Both the position numbers and the translations under genes were made by a program. A stretch of 64,000 bases of DNA, from NCBI GenBank assembly GCA_016125155.1, contig WGMI01000006.1:1-64000 (forward strand), given 5' to 3'. Origin of the DNA: a bacterium (GTDB lineage: Bacteria; Bacteroidota; Bacteroidia; Flavobacteriales; Schleiferiaceae). Below, piece after piece: positions 53,550 through 63,387 of the stretch. Position 1 is the first letter of the stretch, and every line of letters begins with the position of its first letter. The notes under the pieces were generated by a model. It was not told the origin of the DNA and ran no database searches. It worked only from the letters and a program-made list of their open reading frames with translations.

Positions 53550-54269
53550 TTAAGGCTGGCCCTCCACCGAAACCGCCCGAACATATCGATCGAAAACCTG
53601 AAGCTCTTCTGCTACCTCAACTCCTTGAAATCGAGGGAGGTCTTGATAATCTACCCACAGCAGATAGGCCCTCAGCATAGGGCCGGACAAGGGAGCGTAC
53701 GACCAATGCCAGCGCTCTTCCCGATAGCCACCCGCGGCTTGGCTCGACTCCACTGTATAGGGCTGGAAAAAGCCGAATTCGGCAGCATGGTTCTGGAGCC
53801 ATTGGTATTCTGACAGACCCATGCCCGAGGCAAAGTAGGCTGGATCGAGGCTGTTGAGGTCGAAATCGGTGCCCCAGTGGTGGCGGGACGTGCCCGGCAT
53901 GCTGCTGTAGTTCAGAATGTCGAGCGCCTTGTCCACAGCCGAGCCGCTGCGGTTTCTCCACTTGGCCTCCCAGATTCGTTTTTGATCAGCATGGGTGCGC
54001 GTGGCCGAAACAATGCGGAGCGCTATGCCCTCGGCTTGGGCCGCCCGCGCCATGGCCTCGAAGGCGTCGGCGGCTTCGGTTCTCAAAAAACAGGATTCCT
54101 TCGTGCACCAGCGCGAATCGACCGGGCGAAACCCCGGGGTATTTGGCCCCACTTCGAGCCCCATCAAGGCCTTTTTGGACACCCGAAGTGGAGCGGTTTT
54201 TTCTGCCCCCAGCGGTCCAAAGCACAACAGGGCACCCAACAGACCCCAGCGAATCCACCTTTGACCCAA
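53550..54269 (-). CDS. M15 family D-alanyl-D-alanine carboxypeptidase
   Basis: Secreted enzyme of 239 residues with a signal peptide (WIRWGLLGALLCFGPLGA). It belongs to the VanY/M15 family: zinc ligands in TSRHHWGTDFDLNSLD (His and Asp) and EERWHWSYAP (His), with SATRTHADQKRIW before them. It trims D-Ala from peptidoglycan peptides. The start is TTG 54269, the first codon after the icd stop in the same frame; no ATG or GTG fits a signal peptide better. Confidence 0.85.
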   Translation of the reverse strand: MGQRWIRWGLLGALLCFGPLGAEKTAPLRVSKKALMGLEVGPNTPGFRPVDSRWCTKESCFLRTEAADAFEAMARAAQAEGIALRIVSATRTHADQKRIWEAKWRNRSGSAVDKALDILNYSSMPGTSRHHWGTDFDLNSLDPAYFASGMGLSEYQWLQNHAAEFGFFQPYTVESSQAAGGYREERWHWSYAPLSGPMLRAYLLWVDYQDLPRFQGVEVAEELQVFDRYVRAVSVEGQP

Positions 54270-55499
54270 TTACACCCCGAGTTTGATTCGAAGATTGGCG
54301 TCGAGGGCAGAGAGGAAGTCTTCCGTATTGCGATAGTGCTCGGGCTGAACCCCTTCTCCGTGGATGCACACCGCCAAATCCTTGGTCATAACCCCCGATT
54401 CCACGGTTTCGATGCAGACCTCTTCCAGGGCCGCGCAAAAACGCATCAGTTCCTCGTTTCCATCCAGTTTGGCCCGGTGCGCCAGCCCCCGTGTCCACGC
54501 AAAAATGCTCGCGATGGGGTTGGTGCTCGTCGGCTTGCCTTGTTGGTGCATGCGGTAATGGCGGGTCACCGTACCATGGGCGGCTTCGGCCTCAAGGGTT
54601 TCCCCATCGGGACTCATCAACACCGAGGTCATTAGCCCCAACGAGCCAAATCCCTGGGCAACGGTATCGCTCTGGACGTCTCCGTCGTAGTTCTTGCAGG
54701 CCCATACAAAGCCCCCGTCCCATTTGAGCGCCGAAGCCACCATATCATCGATCAGTCGATGCTCGTAGGTGATTCCCGCGGCTTCAAACGCCGTTTTGTA
54801 CTCTTTTTGGTAGATCGCCTCGAACACCTCCTTGAACATCCCGTCGTAGGTCTTGAGGATGGTGTTTTTGGTCGATAAATACAAGGGCCAGCGCTTGGTG
54901 AGCGCCATGCTGAAGCACGAGCGCGCAAAGCCTTCTATCGAGGCCAGCGTATTGAACATGCCCATGGCCACGCCTTCGCCCTCGAACGCATGGACTTCCC
55001 AGGTCTGAACCGGGCCGCCATCGGCGGGGGCAAACTGCATCGTAACCGTGCCCTTGCCCGGAATGCGGACATCGGTAGCCCGGTATTGATCGCCGAAGGC
55101 ATGGCGTCCAATCACGATGGGGCGCTCCCAGGTGGTGACCAAGCGCGGCACATTGCGGCACACAATCGGCTCGCGAAATACGGTTCCATCGAGGATGTTG
55201 CGGATGGTGCCATTGGGCGATTTCCACATTTTTTTCAGCCCAAACTCTTTGACCCGGGCTTCATCGGGCGTAATGGTCGCGCATTTGATGCCGACCTTGT
55301 GTTCTTTAATGGCGTGGGCGGCTTCCACCGTTACCCGGTCGTCGGTGGCATCCCGGTGCTCGATCCCGAGATCGAAATAGCGGATGTCCAGATCCAAATA
55401 AGGCAGGATGAGGCGTTCTTTGATAAAAGACCAAATGACCCGGGTCATTTCGTCCCCGTCCAGTTCGACGACCGGGCGGGCGACTTTAAATTTCTGCAT
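54270..55499 (-). CDS. icd: NADP-dependent isocitrate dehydrogenase
   Basis: Isocitrate dehydrogenase (409 residues from ATG 55499, [20 protein letters not shown]), the homodimeric eukaryotic-like form (type II). Visible: [58 protein letters not shown] with the catalytic Lys and Asp, and [18 protein letters not shown] before the NADP site. It makes 2-oxoglutarate and NADPH in the citric acid cycle. A TACTTTTG -7 element lies 61 bases upstream. The M15 gene follows without a gap. Confidence 0.96.
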   Translation of the reverse strand: MQKFKVARPVVELDGDEMTRVIWSFIKERLILPYLDLDIRYFDLGIEHRDATDDRVTVEAAHAIKEHKVGIKCATITPDEARVKEFGLKKMWKSPNGTIRNILDGTVFREPIVCRNVPRLVTTWERPIVIGRHAFGDQYRATDVRIPGKGTVTMQFAPADGGPVQTWEVHAFEGEGVAMGMFNTLASIEGFARSCFSMALTKRWPLYLSTKNTILKTYDGMFKEVFEAIYQKEYKTAFEAAGITYEHRLIDDMVASALKWDGGFVWACKNYDGDVQSDTVAQGFGSLGLMTSVLMSPDGETLEAEAAHGTVTRHYRMHQQGKPTSTNPIASIFAWTRGLAHRAKLDGNEELMRFCAALEEVCIETVESGVMTKDLAVCIHGEGVQPEHYRNTEDFLSALDANLRIKLGV

Positions 55500-55559
55500 G
55501 CTCAGGTTGGGTTGTGATTCAGCACACTTCCTAGTTGAAGCGGCTCCTTGGAGCCAGCG

Positions 55560-55567
55560 CAAAAGTA
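55560..55567 (-). promoter_or_regulatory. -7 promoter element of icd
   Basis: Minus strand TACTTTTG followed by C, the same sequence as the MscS-family element, 61 bases upstream of the icd ATG. Confidence 0.5.
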
Positions 55568-55589
55568 CGCGCTACAGGAGGCTCTCGAT

Positions 55590-57476
55590 TTAGAGATCCA
55601 GATCGAGTTCGGTGCGCAATCGGGCCAATTCGGGAAAGCGGGCCGAGAGGTGGGCGTAGACCTCGTCCGGGCTGTAGGGACGCTGTTCGGCCTCTCCCTC
55701 TTCTACCCGGACAATGAGCCTCAGTTTTTCGATACCCGAGCGCTCGCGCACATAGGCCATCAACCCCGCCTGATCTTCGCGCAACAGTTGCTCGCTCAGC
55801 TTGCTCGGAACCGTGAACAATACATGCCCGGTTTCCGGGTCTTTCCCGGGTTTTCTCGAGAGCAAGGCCGCGCTCAACGTAGGTTTGGAGTCTGCTTGGG
55901 CATGGGCGTAATCGGCCCAAATGCGTTGAATCCGCTCCAAGTCGAATTCCGGGGCGGGTTCCATAGCCTCTTCGACTTCCTCCTGCATTGGAGTTTGCGG
56001 AATCGAGACCGCTGGTTGGAGCGAATATCCAAACCGACTGCTTTTCCGGCGTTCTCCGCCCCCCGTGTCCACGCTCGTAGCGGCCGTAGCTGTTGCGGTC
56101 GGTGGGGGCATGGTCGAAGGCTCTAGGTCTTTCCTGACCGAATTGGGCTCTGTGGCGTTTGAAATAACAGTCGGGCTTGCTTCCGTCGGGGGTTCTGCAG
56201 GGCGGGTTGGGACGGGACTCGGTGCCGATGAGAAAGCCGAATTGCCTGGGGCCGAATTGCCTGGGGCCGAAATGGCTGGTGCCGATGTGACTGGGGCCGG
56301 GGGGGAAGGGGCTTCCGATTGGACTGCTATCGAAGGTGCGTCCGGCGTCTTTTCGAATGGTTGTGGAGGCGCAGAACCCGCGGCAGGAGCCGATGCGGTT
56401 AGACCGCCGGGCTCATTTTTTTTTTGACCGACGAGTTCCGTCAGCTTCAGCAATCCCAACTCGGTGAGTAGTCTCTTGTGGCTACTGCTTCGGTAACGGC
56501 CGTCGGCTTCGCCGAGGTGGTCGAGTCCTACCATCAGTAGCTTCCAATCGAGCGAAGCGGCTTGAGCCCGATAGCGTTCTTTCAACTCATCTCCATGCTC
56601 GATCAGACCGGCCGTGGCCGGGTCTTTGGCCACGAGCAAATCGCGAAAGTGAGCCGCCAATCCGAGCAAAAACTGGTGGCTATCGAAGCCGAGCGCTATG
56701 ATGCGGTCCAACAGCAGCAAAACGGCCTTGGAATCGCCGGTTTGCATATGTTCCACGGTCTTGAAAAAGAAGTCGTGGTCGAGCAATTGGAGGTTTTGCA
56801 CCACGTCCTGGTAGCGCATCAGCGAACCGCTGTAGGTGGCGATGCGGTCAAAAATCGAGAGTGCGTCGCGCAGGGCGCCGTCGGCTTTCTGAGCGATGAG
56901 GTGAAGCGCCGAGCTCTCGGCTTCAACACCTTCTTTTTGAGCCACTTCGGCCAGATGGGCCGCTATGTCGTCCACCCCGATGCGCCGAAAGTCGTAGATC
57001 TGGCATCGCGACAGGATGGTCGGAATCAGCTTGTGCTTTTCGGTAGTTGCCAAAATGAAGATGGCGTGGGCTGGGGGCTCTTCGAGGGTCTTCAAAAAGG
57101 CATTGAAGGCCGCTGTCGACAGCATATGCACCTCGTCGATGATGTACACCTTGAACTTGCCCGACTGGGGCGGATAGCGCACCTGATCGGTCAAACTCCG
57201 GATGTCGTCGACCCCGTTGTTCGAGGCCGCGTCGAGTTCGAAGATGTTGAAGGCATAGTCTTGATCGGCCTGGGCGTTGTCGGCGTTGATCATCCGCGCC
57301 AAAATCCGCGCACAGGTCGTTTTGCCCACCCCTCTGGGGCCCGTAAACAGCAGGGCCTGAGCCAGGTGGTTTTGTTCAATGGCACGGTGGAGGGTCTCGG
57401 TAACATGGGCCTGACCCACCACATCTTCAAAGCGGGCAGGGCGGTACTTCCGGGCCGATACCACAAATTGTTCCAT
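55590..57476 (-). CDS. dnaX: DNA polymerase III subunits gamma and tau
   Basis: DnaX (628 residues as tau) is the clamp-loader ATPase that also couples polymerases at the fork. Visible: Walker A TGPRGVGKTT (about 45-54), ELDAASNNGVDDIRSL, VYIIDEVHMLSTAAFNAFLK (Walker B), and the sensor ILATTEKHKLIPTILSRCQI. The Cys zinc finger usual after the Walker A helix is absent; the loop there is AQADQDYAFNIF. Residues 1-350 form the ATPase and collar; 350-500 are a Pro/Ala/Ser-rich linker; the rest is a tau-type C-terminal domain. At codons 351-354 there is an A10 slippery run with a hairpin behind it, which would give a shorter gamma form. Confidence 0.97.
   Translation of the reverse strand: MEQFVVSARKYRPARFEDVVGQAHVTETLHRAIEQNHLAQALLFTGPRGVGKTTCARILARMINADNAQADQDYAFNIFELDAASNNGVDDIRSLTDQVRYPPQSGKFKVYIIDEVHMLSTAAFNAFLKTLEEPPAHAIFILATTEKHKLIPTILSRCQIYDFRRIGVDDIAAHLAEVAQKEGVEAESSALHLIAQKADGALRDALSIFDRIATYSGSLMRYQDVVQNLQLLDHDFFFKTVEHMQTGDSKAVLLLLDRIIALGFDSHQFLLGLAAHFRDLLVAKDPATAGLIEHGDELKERYRAQAASLDWKLLMVGLDHLGEADGRYRSSSHKRLLTELGLLKLTELVGQKKNEPGGLTASAPAAGSAPPQPFEKTPDAPSIAVQSEAPSPPAPVTSAPAISAPGNSAPGNSAFSSAPSPVPTRPAEPPTEASPTVISNATEPNSVRKDLEPSTMPPPTATATAATSVDTGGGERRKSSRFGYSLQPAVSIPQTPMQEEVEEAMEPAPEFDLERIQRIWADYAHAQADSKPTLSAALLSRKPGKDPETGHVLFTVPSKLSEQLLREDQAGLMAYVRERSGIEKLRLIVRVEEGEAEQRPYSPDEVYAHLSARFPELARLRTELDLDL
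56387..56426 (-). promoter_or_regulatory. Probable dnaX frameshift site: A10 run plus hairpin
   Basis: On the minus strand, C (56426) and ten A (56425-56416) read CAA-AAA-AAA-AAT in frame. A -1 shift, or one extra A in the RNA, gives CAA-AAA-AAA-AAA-TGA, so the protein stops at residue 354. One base after the stop's T lies a hairpin: GAGCC pairs with GGCTC (outer) and GCGGT with ACCGC (inner, three-base loop), spanning 56387-56414. Confidence 0.7.
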
Positions 57477-57513
57477 CCTGCTAAAGTACAGTTCGGTTTT
57501 TGCCCATTTGCAC

Positions 57514-60500
57514 TCAAGCCAGAATCAGGATCAAGTCTTCTGCCTGCACCCGGGTACCTTCTCGAAGCACGATTTCCGACACCGTTCCCGAGGCTGGAGC
57601 TGCAACCGTGGTTTCCATTTTCATGGCTTCGATCACAAAAAGCGCTTCGTTCTTTTTTACTTCCGCCCCGGGTTGCACCCAGACTTTGGACAACAGCCCT
57701 TGCAGTGGAGCGCCCAGCTGGAGCGGTTGGGCAGCATCGGCCTTGCGGTGGGTTTCAACAACAATGCCTAGCGATTGGTCGCGAATTTGAACATTGCGGG
57801 TTTGCCCGTTGACCCGGAAAAACACCGTCCGCATTCCGAGTTCGTCGGCAGGTCCAATGCTAAGCAATTGAACAAGGATTCGCTTGCCCTTGGCCACCTC
57901 GACAATGGTTTCCTCGTGTTCCTTGAGTCCGTAAAAAAAGACGGGCGTAGGCACTTTGGAAACATCGCCATACATCCGAAAGCGATCGAGCGCTCCTTCA
58001 AAAACTTTCGGATAGAGCTTCCAACTAAGATAATCTTCGATTTCGAGCGAACGGACAAAGCCCGGCTGGAACTTTTGTTCAAACTCTGCAAATTCCTCAT
58101 CCAAGTCAAGGGGTTGCAGATGGGCGTTGGGCAAGTCCGTATAGGCGGGTTCGTCCTTAAGAATGATTTTTTGCAGAACAGGAGGAAAGCCTCCATCGGG
58201 TTGGCCCAAATCGCCCCGGAACATCGAGCGCACCGATTCGGGAAAACTTAGGCGTTCGCCTTGGGTCAGTACATCCTCTGCGCTCAACCCCGCAGTGAGC
58301 ATGAACAAAGCCATATCGCCCACCACTTTGGAACTGGGGGTAACCTTGACCAAGTCGCCAAACAACTGATTGACTTCGACATATTTCGATTTGATCTCGT
58401 CAAAGCGGTCGCCCAAACCCAAGGCTTCGGCCTGGGGGCGCAAATTGGAGTACTGACCCCCCGGAATTTCGTGGCGAAACACTTCGGCAGCCCCGGCTTT
58501 AAGCCCCGATTCAAACGGGTAATAATGCTCTCGAACCGTTTCCCAATAGTCGCTGTACCGGTTCAAACTGTCGATGTCGATGGGGTTTTCGCGCTCGTGG
58601 AAACGCATCATTTCTGCCAGTGCATTGAAGTTGGGCTGGCTGGTCAGTCCACTCATTCCCCCTAGGGCCACATCGACGGCATCGACCCCAGCTTCGATGG
58701 CCATCAAATAGGTGGCGCATTGGAGGGAAGAAGTGTCGTGGGTGTGCAAATGAATGGGCATATCAATCGATTTGCGCAGTTCAGCTATCAGGATTTTGGC
58801 AGCCGAGGGTTTGAGCAAGCCGGCCATGTCTTTGATCCCCAGAATATGCGCTCCGGAGTCTTCAATGCGCTTGGCTTTGTCGAGGTAGTATTGGAGCGAA
58901 AATTTTGAACGGCTGGGGTCGAGAATATCGCCTGTATAGCAAACGCAGACCTCGGCCAATCCGCCCGTGCGTTCTCGGACGGCGCGAATGCTGGTCTGCA
59001 TCGATTCCAACCAATTGAGCGAATCAAATATCCGAAACACATCGACTCCATTTACCCAAGACCGCTCGATGAATTTTTCGATGAGGTTGTCGGGGTAGGC
59101 TGTATACCCCACGGCATTCGAGCCCCTCAACAACATTTGAAACAAAATGTGGGGAACGGCTTCTCTCAGTTGGCGCAATCGCCTCCATGGGTTTTCTGTG
59201 AGAAAGCGCAAACAGACGTCGAAGGTGGCCCCACCCCAAACTTCGAGGCTCAGCAAATCGGGGTGGTTGCGACCAAAGCTCTCGGACACTTCGAGCATAT
59301 CGTACGTCCGCATCCGCGTGGCCAACAGGCTCTGATGCGCATCGCGCAGGGTGGTGTCGGTATAATGAATCGGTTTTTCGGCCCGGAGCCAACGGGCAAA
59401 ACCCTCAGGGCCCAATTGTTCCAGCCTTTGTTTGCTGCCATGGAGAGGCGTGGCGCTGAGGTCGAAGACGGGCACCTTGGGACGGTGGAGGATTTTTCCA
59501 GGATCGACCGTTTTGACATCCGGATTCCCATTCACCGCGATTTCGCCCAAGAAACGCACCAATTTGGTCGCCCGGTCTTGTTCGGCGTGGAATTGGAGGA
59601 CTTCGGGATGCTGGGCGATAAAGTCGACCGTGGCTTTTCCTTCCTTAAATACGTCGTGGTTGATGAGATTGATGAGAAAAGGGATGTTGACCTTGACCCC
59701 TCTGATGCGAAATTCCCTCAATGCCCGGGTCATTTTGCGGATGGCGCCATCGAGGGTGCGGCTTTGGGCCGATACCTTAACCAACAGCGAGTCGAAAAAC
59801 GGGCTGATCGTCATTCCCGGATAAGCACTGCCTTCGTCGAGCCGGATGCCAAAGCCCGCTCCGGTCCTAAAGGTCATCAAGGTGCCATAGTCTGGCTTAA
59901 AGTCGTTGGCCGGATCTTCGGTGGTGATGCGGCATTGAATCGCAAACCCCTCGGTTCCAATCGCAGATTGATCGGCGATTTTGATCTGTTCGTCGGAGAG
60001 CCGATAACCTCCCGCGATAAAAATCTGCGATTTGACCAAATCGACACCTGTCACCATTTCGGTTACGGTGTGTTCGACCTGAATGCGCGGATTGACTTCA
60101 ATGAAGTACGGTTCGCCCTGGGGGTCGACTAGAAATTCAACCGTGCCTGCATTGACATAGCCCACCTCGGCCGCCAATGCAAGGGCATAGGAATAGAGCC
60201 GTTCGCGGGTCGTGGAAGGCAGGTTCCATGCCGGAGCCATCTCGACCACTTTTTGGAACCTGCGCTGCACCGAGCAATCGCGTTCAAACAAATGCACACA
60301 GTTGCCGTGCGAGTCGGCCAATATTTGTACCTCGATGTGTTTGGGATGGACCAGGTATTTTTCGAGAAAGACCATTGGGTCGCCAAAAGCGCTTTGGGCT
60401 TCGCGCCGGGCTTCTTCAAACGAAAGCGCGAGTGCGTCGGCAGTGCGTACCACCCGCATCCCCCTTCCTCCACCACCGGCGGCGGCTTTCAGAATTACGG

Positions 60501-60966
60501 GATATCCGATTTGTTCGGCTTCTTCCAAGGCGATTTCGAGCCGGTCGAGCGGCCGTCGGCTGTCCGGAATCATGGGCACCCCGCATCGACGGGCCACTTC
60601 CTTTGCCTTTACTTTATTCCCCAATGCCTCCATGGCTTCGGGACCCGGTCCGATAAAAATAAGTCCCACTTCGGCGCACCGACGGGCGAAATGGGCGTTT
60701 TCTGACAGAAAGCCGTACCCCGGATGGACAGCATCGGCTCCGCATTGTTTGGCCACAGCCAACAATCCCTCGATGTCGAGATAGGGTTTTAGTGGATCGT
60801 CTTCGCGCCCAATCAAATAACTTTCGTCTGCCTTATAGCGATGGAGCGAATAGCGGTCTTCGTGGGTGTACACCGCAACGGTCTGAAGGTTGATTTCGCT
60901 GCATGCCCGAAACACCCGAATGGCGATCTCGCCCCGGTTCGCAACTAAGACTTTTTTAATGTTCAT
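57514..60966 (-). CDS. pyc: Pyruvate carboxylase
   Basis: Biotin enzyme of 1150 residues that makes oxaloacetate from pyruvate. Domains in order: biotin carboxylase (1-460; ANRGEIAIRVFRACSEI, ILKAAAGGGGRGMRVVR, EVNPRIQVEHTVTEMVTG), carboxyltransferase (about 530-1000; TTLRDAHQSLLATRMRT, VEVWGGATFD-type motif, and HTHDTSSLQCATYLMAIEAG), and a biotin carboxyl carrier domain at the end, with the biotinylated Lys1116 in IEAMKMETTVAAP. Fused single-chain form. It supplies the citric acid cycle and gluconeogenesis. It starts 37 bases before dnaX on the same strand. Confidence 0.98.
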   Translation of the reverse strand: MNIKKVLVANRGEIAIRVFRACSEINLQTVAVYTHEDRYSLHRYKADESYLIGREDDPLKPYLDIEGLLAVAKQCGADAVHPGYGFLSENAHFARRCAEVGLIFIGPGPEAMEALGNKVKAKEVARRCGVPMIPDSRRPLDRLEIALEEAEQIGYPVILKAAAGGGGRGMRVVRTADALALSFEEARREAQSAFGDPMVFLEKYLVHPKHIEVQILADSHGNCVHLFERDCSVQRRFQKVVEMAPAWNLPSTTRERLYSYALALAAEVGYVNAGTVEFLVDPQGEPYFIEVNPRIQVEHTVTEMVTGVDLVKSQIFIAGGYRLSDEQIKIADQSAIGTEGFAIQCRITTEDPANDFKPDYGTLMTFRTGAGFGIRLDEGSAYPGMTISPFFDSLLVKVSAQSRTLDGAIRKMTRALREFRIRGVKVNIPFLINLINHDVFKEGKATVDFIAQHPEVLQFHAEQDRATKLVRFLGEIAVNGNPDVKTVDPGKILHRPKVPVFDLSATPLHGSKQRLEQLGPEGFARWLRAEKPIHYTDTTLRDAHQSLLATRMRTYDMLEVSESFGRNHPDLLSLEVWGGATFDVCLRFLTENPWRRLRQLREAVPHILFQMLLRGSNAVGYTAYPDNLIEKFIERSWVNGVDVFRIFDSLNWLESMQTSIRAVRERTGGLAEVCVCYTGDILDPSRSKFSLQYYLDKAKRIEDSGAHILGIKDMAGLLKPSAAKILIAELRKSIDMPIHLHTHDTSSLQCATYLMAIEAGVDAVDVALGGMSGLTSQPNFNALAEMMRFHERENPIDIDSLNRYSDYWETVREHYYPFESGLKAGAAEVFRHEIPGGQYSNLRPQAEALGLGDRFDEIKSKYVEVNQLFGDLVKVTPSSKVVGDMALFMLTAGLSAEDVLTQGERLSFPESVRSMFRGDLGQPDGGFPPVLQKIILKDEPAYTDLPNAHLQPLDLDEEFAEFEQKFQPGFVRSLEIEDYLSWKLYPKVFEGALDRFRMYGDVSKVPTPVFFYGLKEHEETIVEVAKGKRILVQLLSIGPADELGMRTVFFRVNGQTRNVQIRDQSLGIVVETHRKADAAQPLQLGAPLQGLLSKVWVQPGAEVKKNEALFVIEAMKMETTVAAPASGTVSEIVLREGTRVQAEDLILILA

Positions 60967-61371
60967 AAGGTCGGATTTTTAAAGCACATTTTGGGCGAAT
61001 AATTCTTGAGAGACAATCGGCTCAAAGCTACAGGTGGAATAAGAACTCAATGTAAAGCCTTTTCGCCCTGATCAGGAGGTGAGTTCGAGTTCATTATAAT
61101 TATTAAAAACCTGTAATACAGATGAATAAGTCAAATGTCAAAGAGGTTTATTTGGTTGGGACAACACGGCGCTTTGAATTTTGAATACAGGCCAAACTGC
61201 CTGAACGAATCGGGTACACAAAAGACGTACCCACGCGGGTATTTTGAGTCGAGGCTTTGGGAAAGAATCGTGTCAAAAATACACGAACAGACTGCGGTCG
61301 ATTGAATCCAACTGAAAGACCCTGCTCATCCGACCCAAGGAGGTGTTGCGTTTTCAAACTAGGGCGGCCTG
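60967..61371. other. Gene-free divergent region
   Basis: About 400 bases between divergent pyruvate carboxylase and E1 genes. The middle (about 61080-61150) is AT-rich. No gene was supported; a 69-residue open frame on the minus strand has no recognisable family. Only the E1 -7 element at 61372 is clear. Confidence 0.5.
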
Positions 61372-61379
61372 TACCTTCG
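61372..61379 (+). promoter_or_regulatory. -7 promoter element of the E1 gene
   Basis: TACCTTCG followed by C, a TAnnTTCG variant, 20 bases before GTG 61400. It supports that GTG over the upstream TTG. Confidence 0.4.
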
Positions 61380-61399
61380 CACCACTAACGACCCCAGCT

Positions 61400-63376
61400 G
61401 TGATTCCAACTACATCGGAACTGGATCCAACCACGTTGATCGAACTCTACAAAGCGCTGAGCCTGCCTCGCGCCATCGAGGAAAAGATGCTCATCCTGCT
61501 GAGACAGGGCAAAATTTCCAAGTGGTTTAGCGGCTATGGTCAGGAGGCCATCAGCGTGGGCTGTGCGCTCGCTATGGAGCCGGACGAGTACCTGCTCACC
61601 ATGCACCGCAACCTCGGGGTGTTCACAGCGCGCAACGTTCCCTTGGAGCGTCTGTTTATGCAGTTTCAGGGCAAGCCCGGAGGGTTTACCAAGGGGCGAG
61701 ACCGCTCGTTTCACTTTGGCACCAACGAGCACCATATCGTAGGGATGATTTCCCACCTCGGCCCTCAATTGGGGGTGGCCGATGGCATTGCGTTGGCGCA
61801 CAAGCTCAAAGAAGAACAGAAGTGCTGTTTGGTATTTACCGGCGACGGCGGGGCCTCCGAGGGCGATTTTCACGAATCGCTCAACGTGGCCGCGGTGTGG
61901 AAACTCCCCGTGCTCTTTGTGGTCGAGAACAACCAATGGGGGCTAAGCACGCCTTCTTCGGAGCAGTTTGCGTGCAAACAGTTCATCGACAAGGGTATTG
62001 GGTATGGGATGGAAACCGTTCAAATCGACGGCAACCAATTGCTCGAGGTCTATGAAACGATCCGCGCAGTGGCCGCAGACGTTCGCCTCAATCCGCGCCC
62101 CATCTTGATCGAGTGCATCACCTTCCGGATGCGCGGTCACGAGGAGGCCAGCGGAACCAAGTACTATCCCGAAGGGCTGCAAGACCAATGGGCGGAAAAG
62201 GATCCGCTGCTCCAGTTCGAGCGCTTTTTGGCCGAGCGGGACATTTTGGACGCTGAAGGGGCCGAGGCTATACGTCAACAGCATCGTGAGGCTATTGTAG
62301 CCGCTCTGGACGTGGCTTTTGCCGCGCCGGCGGCCGTTTGGGACGAGGCTAGGGAAAAAGCCGATTTGTACGCGCCCCATCAACCCACCCTCGACCCCAA
62401 CGAGGGCGAAGTCCGCGAACTTCGGCTCATCGATGCTGTGTCTGAGGCTTTGGGCGATTCGATGGAACGCTTCCCGGAGCTCGTATTGATGGGGCAAGAC
62501 ATCGGAGCCTACGGAGGGGTGTTCAAGGTCACCGAGGGCTTTGTGGACCGGTTTGGAGCGCAGCGGGTGCGGAATACCCCTTTGTGCGAGTCGGCCATTT
62601 TGGGCGCCGGACTCGGGCTGAGCATCCGCGGCATGAAGGCCATGGTCGAAATGCAATTTGCGGATTTTGTCTCCGAGGGTATCACCCAGATTTGCAACAA
62701 CCTCGCCAAGATTCACTACCGCTGGGGGCAAAACGCCGATGTCGTTGTACGCATGCCCACAGGAGCTGGAGTGGCTGCGGGGCCGTTCCACTCCCAGAGC
62801 AACGAAGCGTGGTTTGCGCATACACCCGGGCTCAAGGTGTTGTATCCGGCATTTCCCGCCGATGCCAAGGGGCTGCTGTGTGCGGCACTCGAAGACCCCA
62901 ATCCGGTCTTGTTCTTCGAGCACAAAGCGCTCTACCGATCCGTGTACGGTCCGGTGCCCCTAGGGTGGTATGCGCTTCCGTTTGGGGTGGCTTCGGTGCT
63001 GAGGGAAGGCCCCGATTTCAGCATTGTGACGTATGGTATGGGGGTGCACTGGGCGCTCGAGCTCCTCGATCGGCACCCAGATTGGAAGGCCGATTTGATC
63101 GATTTGCGCACCCTGGTGCCCTTGGACGAAGAAGCCATCTACGCCTCGGCGCGCAAAACGGGTCGGGTGTTGGTATTGACCGAAGACGTATTGACAGGAG
63201 GTTTTGGGGCCGATTTGGCGGCGCTCATCCAAGAGCATTGCTTCGACAAACTCGATGCGCCGGTGCTTCGCGTCGCTTCGCACAACCTGCCCGTGCCCTT
63301 CGCTCCCGAACTCGAACAGGGCTTTTTGGCCAAATCGCGGCTGGAGGAGTCCATCGAGCGGTTGTTGGGGTATTGA
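61400..63376 (+). CDS. 2-oxoacid dehydrogenase E1, alpha and beta fused
   Basis: Protein of 658 residues. The alpha part (1-350) has the thiamine diphosphate motif VFTGDGGASEGDFHESLN ending in FVVENNQWG, and EKMLILLRQGKISKWFSGYG near the start. The beta part (about 360-658) has the transketolase-type core (ESAILGAGLGLSIRGMKAMV, MQFADFVSEGITQICNNLAK) and the C-terminal VLTEDVLTGGFGADLAALIQ. Such fusions serve pyruvate or branched-chain 2-oxoacid dehydrogenase; the substrate cannot be read, and no E2 or E3 gene is near. GTG 61400 is chosen because a promoter element lies between it and the upstream TTG. Confidence 0.92.
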   Translation: MIPTTSELDPTTLIELYKALSLPRAIEEKMLILLRQGKISKWFSGYGQEAISVGCALAMEPDEYLLTMHRNLGVFTARNVPLERLFMQFQGKPGGFTKGRDRSFHFGTNEHHIVGMISHLGPQLGVADGIALAHKLKEEQKCCLVFTGDGGASEGDFHESLNVAAVWKLPVLFVVENNQWGLSTPSSEQFACKQFIDKGIGYGMETVQIDGNQLLEVYETIRAVAADVRLNPRPILIECITFRMRGHEEASGTKYYPEGLQDQWAEKDPLLQFERFLAERDILDAEGAEAIRQQHREAIVAALDVAFAAPAAVWDEAREKADLYAPHQPTLDPNEGEVRELRLIDAVSEALGDSMERFPELVLMGQDIGAYGGVFKVTEGFVDRFGAQRVRNTPLCESAILGAGLGLSIRGMKAMVEMQFADFVSEGITQICNNLAKIHYRWGQNADVVVRMPTGAGVAAGPFHSQSNEAWFAHTPGLKVLYPAFPADAKGLLCAALEDPNPVLFFEHKALYRSVYGPVPLGWYALPFGVASVLREGPDFSIVTYGMGVHWALELLDRHPDWKADLIDLRTLVPLDEEAIYASARKTGRVLVLTEDVLTGGFGADLAALIQEHCFDKLDAPVLRVASHNLPVPFAPELEQGFLAKSRLEESIERLLGY

Positions 63377-63387
63377 TGTTGAATGAT

